A DNA stretch of 64,000 nucleotides from Kribbella pratensis (GTDB lineage: Bacteria; Actinomycetota; Actinomycetes; Propionibacteriales; Kribbellaceae), in the NCBI RefSeq assembly GCF_004366075.1, contig NZ_SODU01000004.1, positions 310,001 through 374,000 on the forward strand. Direction: 5' to 3'. Positions 33,296-43,969 of the stretch are shown here, piece by piece (positions within the stretch are counted from its first letter, which is position 1; every line of letters begins with the position of its first letter). Both the position numbers and the translations under genes were made by a program. The notes beneath the pieces were generated by a model. It saw only the letters and a list, made by a program, of their open reading frames with translations, was not told the DNA's origin and searched no databases.

Positions 33296-33390
33296 GCGGG
33301 TCAGCGGGTGCGGTGCGGGTCAGCGGGTGCGGTGCGGGTCAGCGGGTGCGGTGCGGGTCAGCGGGTGCGGTGCCGGTCAGCGGGTGCGGT
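33296..33390. repeat. Five 19-bp tandem repeats
   Basis: The unit GCGGGTCAGCGGGTGCGGT occurs five times without spacers. The first four copies are identical and the fifth differs at one base. It ends 9 bp before the stop of the M15-like lipoprotein gene on the other strand. Confidence 0.9.
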
Positions 33391-33398
33391 GCGGTGGA

Positions 33399-34322
33399 CT
33401 AGGTGCGGAAGCCGGCGTGGATGTGGTCGTGGTGGGTTTGGTCGGAGAAGTACGCCGTACCGGAGAGTTGGTAGGGGCCGCCTACGTTGTAGGAGCCCAG
33501 GGACTCGGTGGCGCGCATGTACGACGTGATGAGCGAGCGGGACGTTGACGGCGCCACGACCGGATGGCCGTCGATCTGCCAGGTGTCGAACGCGCGGCCG
33601 CGGGGGTGATCACTCGGGCGATCGGTGCCGAACACGTTGGTGGGGTGGCCGGAGCGGATCACGCTGACGCCGATCCGATAGGTCTTCGCGAGCTCGAGCA
33701 TCGCGGTGAGCACGCTGTCGTGCACCTGTCCGGACCGGATGTCCGCGGCGGATGCCGGCGGCAACAGGATCTGCTCGCTGGCCAGCACCTGCCGCGCGGC
33801 GGCCGACAGGCTCGCAACCGGCGCTCCGGGTCGAGCCGGGTGCGTCGCGATCACCCGCCACGTCCCCTGCGACGACTTGCTCAACCGTACGTCGACCGTC
33901 GTGCCACCGCTGATCAAACGGTTCTGCCTGATCGAGTACACGCGGCACGGCACCAGCACGCTGGCCGAGTCGCTCAGAATCCCGCCGTACTGCGCGTCGA
34001 TCACCTCAACCACAGCTTGCGTATCCGTCGGCCGCAACAACTTCACCACCGCCGCCACCGCGAGCCGCTTCACCTCAGGCTGGATCTCCCCCGGCCCCGC
34101 CACCCAACTCCGCACGGAGGGCAGGGCAACAGTCGGAGTCGGTGTCGGCGACGTAGGCGGCGAACTGGGCGTCAACGAAGGCGTAGACGAAGGAACCGAT
34201 GAAGGCGTCGATGAAGGAGTAGAAGGTCTTGCACTCGGCTGGTTCTGCGCCGAGGAATCACTGCACCCGACCAGCAGTCCCGCAGCCGCGATCAACAACT
34301 CCCGCCGCCTGAAACGCCTCAT
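33399..34322 (-). CDS. Lipoprotein with M15 (D-Ala-D-Ala carboxypeptidase)-like domain
   Basis: I start at ATG 34322 (MRRFRRRELLIAAAGLLVGC), giving 307 residues with a lipobox LVGC. A Ser/Thr/Pro-rich spacer follows (about 25-65). The C-terminal domain (about 180-307) has RSGHPTNVFGTDRPSDHPRG, then RAFDTWQIDGHPV and DQTHHDHIHAGF, the spaced His/Asp/His pattern of M15/DD-peptidase-fold zinc proteins. A wall-peptide hydrolase anchored to the membrane is likely, although the exact subfamily is not recognised. The five tandem repeats lie just behind its stop. Confidence 0.75.
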   Translation of the reverse strand: MRRFRRRELLIAAAGLLVGCSDSSAQNQPSARPSTPSSTPSSVPSSTPSLTPSSPPTSPTPTPTVALPSVRSWVAGPGEIQPEVKRLAVAAVVKLLRPTDTQAVVEVIDAQYGGILSDSASVLVPCRVYSIRQNRLISGGTTVDVRLSKSSQGTWRVIATHPARPGAPVASLSAAARQVLASEQILLPPASAADIRSGQVHDSVLTAMLELAKTYRIGVSVIRSGHPTNVFGTDRPSDHPRGRAFDTWQIDGHPVVAPSTSRSLITSYMRATESLGSYNVGGPYQLSGTAYFSDQTHHDHIHAGFRT

Positions 34323-34342
34323 ACCCCGCAGTGTCCCCACCC

Positions 34343-34819
34343 TCACAAGCAGAGGCGGCAGTCCGTGTAATCGCCGAGGTACAACCCATGCTCCGGGCAA
34401 CGGGCGAACGCAGCCTCCACCGGATCCGGATCCCACATCCGCGGCAGCTCAACCGGCTCGGTCGGCGGGCTGAAGTCCAGGACCAGCCGCTCGTACTCCG
34501 CCAGAAACGCTTCGAAGATGCGCGGCTCGTAGCTCAGCAACTCCCACCGAAACCGCGCCTCCGCCAGCCGAACCACGCGCAGCAGGTAGTCCCGCTCCGC
34601 CTCCCACCCGGCAGCCGGCCACGGCAGCTCGTCCAGATCGAAGCCGTCGTTCCCCATCCCGATCCGAGAGTTGCACAGGAGCAACGCAAATCCGCGCTCG
34701 AACTCTGTCTCCGCCAGCTCACACGCAGGCAGCGCAAGCACGTCCAGGAAGATCGCACTCGCTCCGTTGTACAGCTTCAGGCCCGGTCCGTCCGCCGAGC
34801 CACGGAACCAGTCGCCCAT
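34343..34819 (-). CDS. Uncharacterised protein with C-terminal Cys/His cluster
   Basis: This 158-residue cytosolic protein starts at ATG 34819, six bases after the rel stop. Most of it is helical and rich in Trp/Leu/Glu (PWPAAGWEAERDYLLRVVRL). The C-terminus CPEHGLYLGDYTDCRLCL carries CxxH and CxxC pairs that could bind zinc. No family is recognised. Its position directly behind rel suggests read-through from that gene. Confidence 0.65.
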   Translation of the reverse strand: MGDWFRGSADGPGLKLYNGASAIFLDVLALPACELAETEFERGFALLLCNSRIGMGNDGFDLDELPWPAAGWEAERDYLLRVVRLAEARFRWELLSYEPRIFEAFLAEYERLVLDFSPPTEPVELPRMWDPDPVEAAFARCPEHGLYLGDYTDCRLCL

Positions 34820-34825
34820 GGGCGT

Positions 34826-37207
<2,382 letters not shown>

Positions 37208-37320
37208 GTTGTGTCCCTCCGCCGACAGGCCACCAGTCTAGAGGCCAGCGTCCAACGAGGCAGAACCGCCTGTGGACAACACGCCGGGTAAGCCGACGGC
37301 GACGGAGAGTTTGCCCGAAT

Positions 37321-37860
37321 TCAGACCGTGACGAGGGCGGTGACGGCTTCGCCTTGGAGGCGTTTGCGGCCGGGGAGGAACGAGAGTTCGAGGAGGACCG
37401 CCGTACCGAGGACCTCGGCGCCGCAGCGGCGGATCAGCCGCAGACAGGCCTCGACCGTGCCGCCGGTGGCCAGGACGTCGTCGATGACGAGGACGCGGTC
37501 ACCGGGAGCGAACGCGTCCTGGTGCACTTCGATCGTCGCCTCGCCGTACTCCAGCGCGTACGACTCCTCGTACGTCGCCGCCGGCAACTTCCCCTTCTTG
37601 CGCACCGGCACGAACCCGGCGCCGAGCGCGAGCGCGACCGGGGCCGCCAGGATGAAGCCGCGCGCCTCGATCCCGACCACCTTGTCGACGATCGGCTGCC
37701 CGTCGTCGTCCGTCCCGGCCGCCGCCAGCGCCTCCACGACCTGGCCGAAGCCGGTGTGATCGGCCAGCAGCGGGGTGATGTCCTTGAACACCACCCCCGC
37801 CTGCGGATAGTCCGGGATGTCGCGGATACCGTCCGTGAGGACCTGCTCGAGCGACCGCAT
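37321..37860 (-). CDS. apt: Adenine phosphoribosyltransferase
   Basis: Apt salvages adenine with PRPP to make AMP. The 179-residue protein has PDYPQAGVVFKDITPLL, VGIEARGFILAAPVALALGA, the PRPP loop RVLVIDDVLATGGT and the FLPGRKRL tail. ATG 37860 overlaps the secF stop as TGATG; an in-frame GTG lies one codon upstream. The order secD-secF-apt-rel is conserved in actinomycetes. Confidence 0.95.
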   Translation of the reverse strand: MRSLEQVLTDGIRDIPDYPQAGVVFKDITPLLADHTGFGQVVEALAAAGTDDDGQPIVDKVVGIEARGFILAAPVALALGAGFVPVRKKGKLPAATYEESYALEYGEATIEVHQDAFAPGDRVLVIDDVLATGGTVEACLRLIRRCGAEVLGTAVLLELSFLPGRKRLQGEAVTALVTV

Positions 37861-39047
37861 CACTTACCGCGCTTCGACCGCGGCTTGCGGGTCGGCTGCG
37901 GACGCCCTGCGGCCGCCGCCTTCATCGGCCGCGACGACGGCGTCGGAGCCGACCCGGTTGCCCGGTCCGCCTTCCGAGGTGTGTCCTGTACGTCGGAACG
38001 CGCCGCGGCACCCGCCGGCGCGCCGGCCGTGGCCACGCCGACCGGAGCGGCCGCAGCGGCAGCGATCTGCGCCTTCTTGGCGGTCACCCGCTTGTTCAGC
38101 GCCTGCATGCCGGGCTCGCGCTCCTTGAAGACCGCGAGCAGCGCCGGCGCGATGAAAATCGACGAGTACGCACCGATCGCGACACCGACGAACAACGCCA
38201 GCGACAGGTCCTTGAGCGGGCCGGTGCCGAGCACCGCCGTACCGACGACCAGGATCGCGCCGATCGGGAGCAGTGCGGTGACCGTGGTGTTGATCGACCG
38301 GACCACGGTCTGGTTCACGGCGAGGTTGGTCGCGTCCGAGTAGGTGTAGCGGTTCGACCCGGTGATGCCGCGAGTGTTCTCGCGGACCTTGTCGAACACC
38401 ACGACGGTGTCGTACAGCGAGTAACCAAGGATCGTCAGTACGCCGATCACCGTCGCCGGCGTGACGTCGAAGCCGATCAGCGCGTACAGACCGACAGTGA
38501 TCGTGACGTCGTGGATCAACGCGATGATCGCGGCCATCGACGCCTTGGCTTCCCGGAAGTACAGCCAGATCACCGCGAACACCGCGATCAGGAACACGAC
38601 CAGCGCCAGGATCGCCTTGTCGGCGATCTGCTTGCCCCAGGACGCACCGATCTGCTGCGAGGTGACCTGCTCGGCCGGGATACCGGCCTCCTTGGCGATC
38701 GCCGCGCGCACCGTGCCGATGTCGTTCTGGGCCAGCGGCTTGGTCTGGACCCGGACCTTCTCGTTGTTGATCGTGGTGACGACCGGGTCGCCGAGGTCCT
38801 TGGCGTTGGTCGCCTTCACCGCGTCACCGAAGTCCTGCACGGTGTGGTCGGTGACCTTGACCTTGGCCTCGTACTCGACGCCGCCCTTGAACTCGATACC
38901 GAGCGCCAGGCCGCGGGCGAACAGCCCCGCCAGCGAGATGATGACCAGGACCGCCGAGAGGCTGAACCAGAACTTGCGGTGGCCGATGAAGTCGTAGGAA
39001 ACCTCACCGCGGTGCAGCTTGGCACCGATCGCTCCGAGCTTCGACAT
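37860..39047 (-). CDS. secF: Protein translocase subunit SecF
   Basis: SecF works with SecD and YajC to drive the late, proton-motive-force-dependent step of Sec export. The 395-residue membrane protein has an N-terminal helix, a periplasmic domain (about 55-155) and five further helices with ALIHDVTITVGLYALIGFDV and GYSLYDTVVVFDKVRENTRG. The hydrophilic, Ala/Arg/Lys-rich tail (about 320-395) is longer than in E. coli. The start overlaps the secD stop by one base (TGATG). Confidence 0.96.
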   Translation of the reverse strand: MSKLGAIGAKLHRGEVSYDFIGHRKFWFSLSAVLVIISLAGLFARGLALGIEFKGGVEYEAKVKVTDHTVQDFGDAVKATNAKDLGDPVVTTINNEKVRVQTKPLAQNDIGTVRAAIAKEAGIPAEQVTSQQIGASWGKQIADKAILALVVFLIAVFAVIWLYFREAKASMAAIIALIHDVTITVGLYALIGFDVTPATVIGVLTILGYSLYDTVVVFDKVRENTRGITGSNRYTYSDATNLAVNQTVVRSINTTVTALLPIGAILVVGTAVLGTGPLKDLSLALFVGVAIGAYSSIFIAPALLAVFKEREPGMQALNKRVTAKKAQIAAAAAAPVGVATAGAPAGAAARSDVQDTPRKADRATGSAPTPSSRPMKAAAAGRPQPTRKPRSKRGK

Positions 39048-40804
39048 CAGACCTCCCCTCCGACCGGCTTGCGCGTCGACGGCGTCTTCCGCGGCCGGGC
39101 CGACGGTTTCGTCTGTCCGGGCAGTCGTTCGACGCCCAGATGCTCCGGATCCAGTCCGGACAGCTTGTGCCCGTGGCCGAAGAAGTCGGTCCGGGCGAGC
39201 AGTGTGACCACCGGCTTGGTGAACAGGAACACCACGACCAGGTCGATCAGCGTGGTCAGGCCGAGCGTGAACGCGAAGCCGCGGACGCTGCCGATCGCCA
39301 GCACGTACAGCACCAGCGCGGCGAGCAGCGAGATCGAGTCGGCGGCGATGATCGTGTGCTTGGCGCGGGCCCAGCCGGTCTCCACCGAGGAGCGCAGGCT
39401 GCGGCCCTCACGGACCTCGTCGCGCAGTCGTTCGAAGTAGATGATGAACGAGTCCGCGGTGATACCGACGGCCACGATCAGACCGGCGATACCGGCCAGC
39501 GTCAGGGTGAACCCGATCGCCTTGCCGAGCAGGATCACCAGGGCTCCGGTGAGGATGCCGGCGGCCGCGAGCGAGAGCACCACGACGATGCCGAGACCGC
39601 GGTAGTACAGGAAGCAGAACACGACGACCAGCGCCAGACCGGCGAGACCGGCCCAGATACCCGCGGAGAGCTGGTCACCACCGAGCTGCGGCGACACGGT
39701 CTCGACCGAGGAGATGTCGAACTTGATCGGCAGCGCGCCGTACTTCAGCACGTTCGCCAGGTCGCGGGCCTGGGCCTCGGTGAAGGTACCGGTGATCTGC
39801 GCCTGGCCGCCCGGGATCGGGCTGTCCACGCTCGGGGTCGAGATGGTCTCGCCGTCGAGCACGATCGCGAACAGGTTCTGGCCCTGGCCGCGCTGCGAGA
39901 TGGCCGTGGTGGCCTTGAGGAACTTGTCGCCGCCGTCACCGGTGAACTTCAGGTTCACCTGCCACTGCAGACCGTTCTGCGGGATGCCGGCGGAGGCGTC
40001 CGACAGGTCGGTGCCGTTCAGGATCGCCGGGCCGAGCAGGTACTTGTAGGTGCCCTCGCGGTCGCAGGAGAAGATCGCCGTGTTCGGGTTGTCGACCTGC
40101 TTGTCACCGCACTTGTACGCCGCGAACGCCGCCTGCGTGGCCGCGTCCGGCGTGTAGTTCAGCGGGTCGCCCCCGGCGGCCGGCGTCGACGGGGTCGCGG
40201 ACGGCGTGGCACTCGGCGTCGTACTGGGCTTCGCGGTCGGCGTCGTACTGGCCTTCGGGGTCGGCGTCGGTGTCGCCCCGCCCAGCGCGCTCGACCAGGC
40301 CCGGCCCTTCGGCGTGCTGGTGGGGGTGCTGCTCGGCTTGACCGTGGCGCTCGGCTTCGGCGTCGTACTGGGCTTCGGCGTGGTGCTCGGCTTCGGCGTC
40401 GTCGACGGAGTGGGCTGCGGCGCGGCGGCATCCGAGCCGTACACGACCCGGAAGTAGAGCAGCGCGGTCTGACCGACCTGCGACACCAGGGATTCCTTCG
40501 TGGCGCCCGGAACGGCCACGTTGATGTGGTTCGTGCCGGAGGTGGTGATGTCGGACTCGGCGACACCCGCGCCGTTGACCCGCTGGCCGATGATGTTCTT
40601 GGCCTCGTTCAGCTGGTCGGCGGTGACCTTCCCGGTGCCGTCGAACGTGCTGGCGGTCAGCGTGATGGTCGTGCCGCCCCGCAGGTCCAGCCCGAGCTTG
40701 GGCTTCCAGGTCTTGGTCAGCGCCATGATCCCGAACAGCAGAACCACCACCACCAGCAAGCCGATCAGGCTCCGCCCGGGGCGGGATGTCGTAGTCGTTG
40801 CCAC
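39047..40804 (-). CDS. secD: Protein translocase subunit SecD
   Basis: SecD is the 585-residue partner of SecF. It has the N-terminal helix and GLDLRGGTTITLTA, a long periplasmic region, then LAGIAGLIVAVGITADSFII and the FERLRDEVREGRS loop among six helices. Within the periplasmic part (about residues 130-205) lies a low-complexity insert built from PSTTPK and PTPT repeats, much richer than in E. coli SecD; similar Pro-rich inserts occur in other actinobacteria. GTG 40804 has AAAGG upstream. The operon order is yajC, secD, secF, apt. Confidence 0.96.
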   Translation of the reverse strand: MATTTTSRPGRSLIGLLVVVVLLFGIMALTKTWKPKLGLDLRGGTTITLTASTFDGTGKVTADQLNEAKNIIGQRVNGAGVAESDITTSGTNHINVAVPGATKESLVSQVGQTALLYFRVVYGSDAAAPQPTPSTTPKPSTTPKPSTTPKPSATVKPSSTPTSTPKGRAWSSALGGATPTPTPKASTTPTAKPSTTPSATPSATPSTPAAGGDPLNYTPDAATQAAFAAYKCGDKQVDNPNTAIFSCDREGTYKYLLGPAILNGTDLSDASAGIPQNGLQWQVNLKFTGDGGDKFLKATTAISQRGQGQNLFAIVLDGETISTPSVDSPIPGGQAQITGTFTEAQARDLANVLKYGALPIKFDISSVETVSPQLGGDQLSAGIWAGLAGLALVVVFCFLYYRGLGIVVVLSLAAAGILTGALVILLGKAIGFTLTLAGIAGLIVAVGITADSFIIYFERLRDEVREGRSLRSSVETGWARAKHTIIAADSISLLAALVLYVLAIGSVRGFAFTLGLTTLIDLVVVFLFTKPVVTLLARTDFFGHGHKLSGLDPEHLGVERLPGQTKPSARPRKTPSTRKPVGGEV

Positions 40805-40890
40805 GTCAGTTTCAACCTTTGTACTTCTGGGCGCGCCGCACCGTCAGGTGGACGCCGAACGCCGCGCCGCAGGCCGTTGGGACGGAAAAA

Positions 40891-41364
40891 TCAGTTCTCG
40901 GTGTGCGTCGGCGGCAGCTTCGGCGTGTCCTGGACCTTGCCGTCGGCCTTGTCACCGGCCTTACCCGCATCCGGTACGTCGACCTTCTCGGCGTCGTCGT
41001 CCGCCGTCTCGGCGGTCTCGTCGGCGGCGGCGGCCTCGGTGGAGGTCTCGGCCTCGTCGGCGGCGGCGTCCTCTTCCGGGATCACCCGGCCGATCGCGGC
41101 CTTGACGACCTGGACCAGGACGCCCTCGGAGATCTCCAGCGTCACGTACTCGTCGTCGGTCTCCTCGACGATGCCGACCAGGCCGCTGGTGGTGATCACC
41201 TTGGTGCCCGGCACGAGTGCGGCTACGGTCTGTGCCTGCCGCTCGCGCTGCTTACGCTGGGAGCGGCTCATGAACCAGATCATTCCGACGATCAGGATCA
41301 GCGGCAGCAGCAGCGTGATGCCGCCACCCCCGGAGGAGGCCATCGGTACGGCGAGGAGTTGCAT
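40891..41364 (-). CDS. yajC: Preprotein translocase subunit YajC
   Basis: YajC is a small accessory subunit of SecDF. The 157-residue protein has one N-terminal helix (LLLPLILIVGMIWFMSRSQR), the conserved KQRERQAQTVAALVPGTKVI segment and TTSGLVGIVEETDDEYVTLE. The C-terminal half is an acidic Ala/Glu/Asp tail, typical of high-GC species. The 236-bp gap upstream (41365-41600) probably holds the promoter of yajC-secDF-apt. I see nothing else certain in that gap. Confidence 0.93.
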   Translation of the reverse strand: MQLLAVPMASSGGGGITLLLPLILIVGMIWFMSRSQRKQRERQAQTVAALVPGTKVITTSGLVGIVEETDDEYVTLEISEGVLVQVVKAAIGRVIPEEDAAADEAETSTEAAAADETAETADDDAEKVDVPDAGKAGDKADGKVQDTPKLPPTHTEN

Positions 41365-41600
41365 CGGGTCTCAGAATCCTTCGTCGGCTCGGTTAAGGCG
41401 TGCGCCGCGCGAGTGCGCAGGTCGCGGCGGAAGACCTGGAGGTCAGGCCACCGGGGAGTCTAACGCCGCGCGTCAACAACTGCCGCATGACGCCGGGTCA
41501 CGTTTGCGTTACTCACTACTGGTCGCTACGCAGTGTCTACGTTCCGGCGCCGGCGGAGGTTCCCCGGCGGTCGTTCGTGTTCAGTTGAGCTTGAGCTCCT

Positions 41601-42653
41601 TCAGTCCTCATCGGAGTCGAAGAGCGTGTCCGCGAACGTCGCGCCCTTCGGGACCTTGAGCCCGATGTGCCGCCAGGCCGCGGGCGTGGCGACACGACCA
41701 CGCGGCGTACGGGCCAGGTAGCCCGACCGGACCAGGAACGGTTCGGCCACTTCCTCCACAGTCTCACGTTCCTCGCCGACCGCAACCGCCAACGTGGAAA
41801 GACCGACCGGTCCGCCGCCGAATCGGCGGCACAGGGCGTCCAGGACCGACCGGTCCAGCCGGTCGAGGCCCATCTTGTCCACCTCGTACAGATCCAGGGC
41901 CGCCTTCGACAGGGCGAGCGTGATGATGCCGTCCGCGCGGACCTCGGCGTAGTCGCGGACCCGGCGGAGCAGCCGGTTCGCGATCCGCGGCGTACCGCGG
42001 GAACGGGACGCGATCTCGATCGCGCCCTCGGGCGTGATGTCGACCTCGAGGAGTGCTGCCGACCGGTTCACGATCTTCTCCAGCTCGGCGGCGTCGTAGA
42101 ACTCCAGGTGACCGGTGAACCCGAACCGGTCCCGCAGCGGCCCCGGCAGCAGACCGGCCCGCGTGGTCGCGCCGACCAGGGTGAACGGCGGGATCTCGAG
42201 CGGGATCGCGGTCGCGCCCGGACCCTTGCCGACGATCACGTCGACCCGGAAGTCCTCCATCGCCATGTACAGCAGCTCTTCCGCGGGCCGCGACATCCGG
42301 TGGATCTCGTCCAGGAACAGGACTTCGCCCTCGCTCAGCCCGGACAGGATCGCGGCCAGGTCGCCGGCGTGCTGGATCGCCGGACCGCTGGTCACCCGCA
42401 ACGGAGCGGCCATCTCGCTGGCGATGATCATCGCGAGCGTGGTCTTGCCCAGCCCGGGCGGCCCGGACAGCAGCACGTGGTCCGGCGTGCGGTTGCGGCC
42501 GCGAGCCGCGTGCAGCACCAGCTCGAGCTGCTCGCTGACCCGGCGCTGACCGCCGAACTCGGACAGGGTGCGCGGCCGCAGCGCGGACTCGATCTTGCGT
42601 TCCTCGAGGTCCACCGCGTCGGCGGAGACCAAGGGGCGAACGTTGTCTTCCAT
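41601..42653 (-). CDS. ruvB: Holliday junction branch migration helicase RuvB
   Basis: RuvB is the hexameric AAA+ motor that, with RuvA, migrates Holliday junctions. The 350-residue protein has Walker A LLSGPPGLGKTTLAMIIASE, Walker B VLFLDEIHRMSRPAEELLY, sensor 1 LVGATTRAGLLPGPLRDRFG and the C-terminal winged helix (GPVGLSTLAVAVGEERETVE). The start ATG 42653 lies behind AAAAGGGGG. It is the last gene of ruvC-ruvA-ruvB. Confidence 0.97.
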   Translation of the reverse strand: MEDNVRPLVSADAVDLEERKIESALRPRTLSEFGGQRRVSEQLELVLHAARGRNRTPDHVLLSGPPGLGKTTLAMIIASEMAAPLRVTSGPAIQHAGDLAAILSGLSEGEVLFLDEIHRMSRPAEELLYMAMEDFRVDVIVGKGPGATAIPLEIPPFTLVGATTRAGLLPGPLRDRFGFTGHLEFYDAAELEKIVNRSAALLEVDITPEGAIEIASRSRGTPRIANRLLRRVRDYAEVRADGIITLALSKAALDLYEVDKMGLDRLDRSVLDALCRRFGGGPVGLSTLAVAVGEERETVEEVAEPFLVRSGYLARTPRGRVATPAAWRHIGLKVPKGATFADTLFDSDED

Positions 42654-42668
42654 CGCCTACGCCCCCTT

Positions 42669-43271
42669 TTATGCCTTGGAAAGAACGCGCAGCGCGGCGC
42701 GCAGCAGGTCGGGAACGGACGGGTTCGGGTTGTCGGCTGCGAGCGGCGACACGGCGGTGACCGCATCCTCGGCATCGCGGGCAGACCATCCCAGGCCGAC
42801 CAGACCGGCGTGTACCTGGTCGCGCCAAGCCTCCTGCGCCTGCAGCGGCCGGCCGCTCACCGTCCTGGACGGCGCACCGATCTTGTCCTTCAGCTCGAGC
42901 ACGATCCGCTGCGCACCCTTCTTGCCGATCCCCGGAACCTTCACCAGTACGGCGAGATCCTCCGTCGCGACCGCCTGGCGCAACTGGTCCGGGCTCAGCA
43001 CCGCCAGCGCGGCCTGGGCGAGCTTCGGCCCGACACCGGACGCAGTCTGCAACAGCTCGAACAGGGTCTTCGCGTCGTCGTCGGCGAACCCGTACAGCGT
43101 CAGCGAGTCCTCACGAACCACCATCGACGTGGCGATCCGCGCCTCCTGCCCCGGGCGCAAACCGGCCAGCGTGCCCGGGTCGCAGTACACCTGCAGGCCG
43201 ATCCCGCCGACCTCGACGACGGCACTGTCCAGCCCGATGGCCGCCACCGGTCCACGTACAAAGGCGATCAT
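42669..43271 (-). CDS. ruvA: Holliday junction DNA-binding protein RuvA
   Basis: RuvA binds four-way junctions and recruits RuvB. The start at ATG 43271 (MIAFVRGPVAAIGLDSAVVE) has GGAGGG upstream; the in-frame GTG two codons earlier does not. The 200-residue protein shows the OB-fold N-terminus, the helix-hairpin-helix pair (TASGVGPKLAQAALAVLSPD; LVKVPGIGKKGAQRIVLELK) and the small C-terminal RuvB-binding domain. It is 15 bp upstream of ruvB. Confidence 0.96.
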   Translation of the reverse strand: MIAFVRGPVAAIGLDSAVVEVGGIGLQVYCDPGTLAGLRPGQEARIATSMVVREDSLTLYGFADDDAKTLFELLQTASGVGPKLAQAALAVLSPDQLRQAVATEDLAVLVKVPGIGKKGAQRIVLELKDKIGAPSRTVSGRPLQAQEAWRDQVHAGLVGLGWSARDAEDAVTAVSPLAADNPNPSVPDLLRAALRVLSKA

Positions 43272-43302
43272 CGCCACCCTCCAAAACCGTTCATCACCGT
43301 GC

Positions 43303-43899
43303 TCACCGCTTGCCCTGCTGCGCCGCCACCGCGGCCCGCAGCCTCGCCACCTGCAGCCGTGACTGTGCCTGCGCCGTCGCCTCGAGATTCGCCCGGCTGG
43401 TAGCCGCTTCCTGCAGCTTGCTCGCCACTCCCCCGCGCCAGACCTGGCAGATGGCCAGCGCCAGCGCGTCCGCGGCGTCCGCGGGCGTCGGACGCTCGCT
43501 CAGTTTGAGGATCCGGGTGACCATCGTGGTCACCTGCTCTTTGTCCGCGCGACCGGATCCGGTGACCGCGGCCTTCACCTCGCTCGGCGTGTGCAGGGCG
43601 ACCGGCAACCCGCGACGGGCCGCGACCACCATCGCGATCCCAGAGGCCTGCGCCGTACCCATCACCGTCCGGACGTTGTGCTGCGCGAACACGCGCTCGA
43701 CCGCGACCGCGTCCGGCTGGTACCGGGCGATCCACGCGTCGAGCTCCTCCTCGATCAGCACGAGGCGTTTGGAGACGTCCAGGTCGGCCGGCGTCCGGAT
43801 CACCCCGACGGCGACCAGCGCCGGCGGCTTCCCCGGGGTCCCCTCGACGACGCCGAGGCCGCACCGGGTCAGTCCCGGGTCGACGCCGAGCACCCGCAT
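43303..43899 (-). CDS. ruvC: Holliday junction resolvase RuvC
   Basis: RuvC cuts Holliday junctions. I start at ATG 43899 (MRVLGVDPGLTRCGLGVVEG), which has GGAGGT five bases upstream, rather than the longer frame. The catalytic acids are D7 in GVDPG, the Glu in VAVERVFAQHN, and the Asp pair in PADAADALALAICQ. The residue 165-198 tail is Ala/Gln/Arg-rich. In most actinomycetes yebC lies directly upstream; here 16.7 kb of other genes intervene. Confidence 0.96.
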   Translation of the reverse strand: MRVLGVDPGLTRCGLGVVEGTPGKPPALVAVGVIRTPADLDVSKRLVLIEEELDAWIARYQPDAVAVERVFAQHNVRTVMGTAQASGIAMVVAARRGLPVALHTPSEVKAAVTGSGRADKEQVTTMVTRILKLSERPTPADAADALALAICQVWRGGVASKLQEAATSRANLEATAQAQSRLQVARLRAAVAAQQGKR

Positions 43900-43969
43900 G
43901 GCCACCTCCGAACGTTTGTTCGACAACCCTAGTCGGAGGCGTCAGGAGTTCAGAAATCGACGCGCCGTC

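Noticed and set aside
33296..33390. CRISPR-like array
   Set aside because: The 19-bp units are contiguous with no spacers and no cas genes are near.
41365..41600. Small gene between yajC and ruvB
   Set aside because: Short frames here lack ribosome binding sites and family features; the gap most likely holds the yajC promoter and the end of the ruvB transcript.
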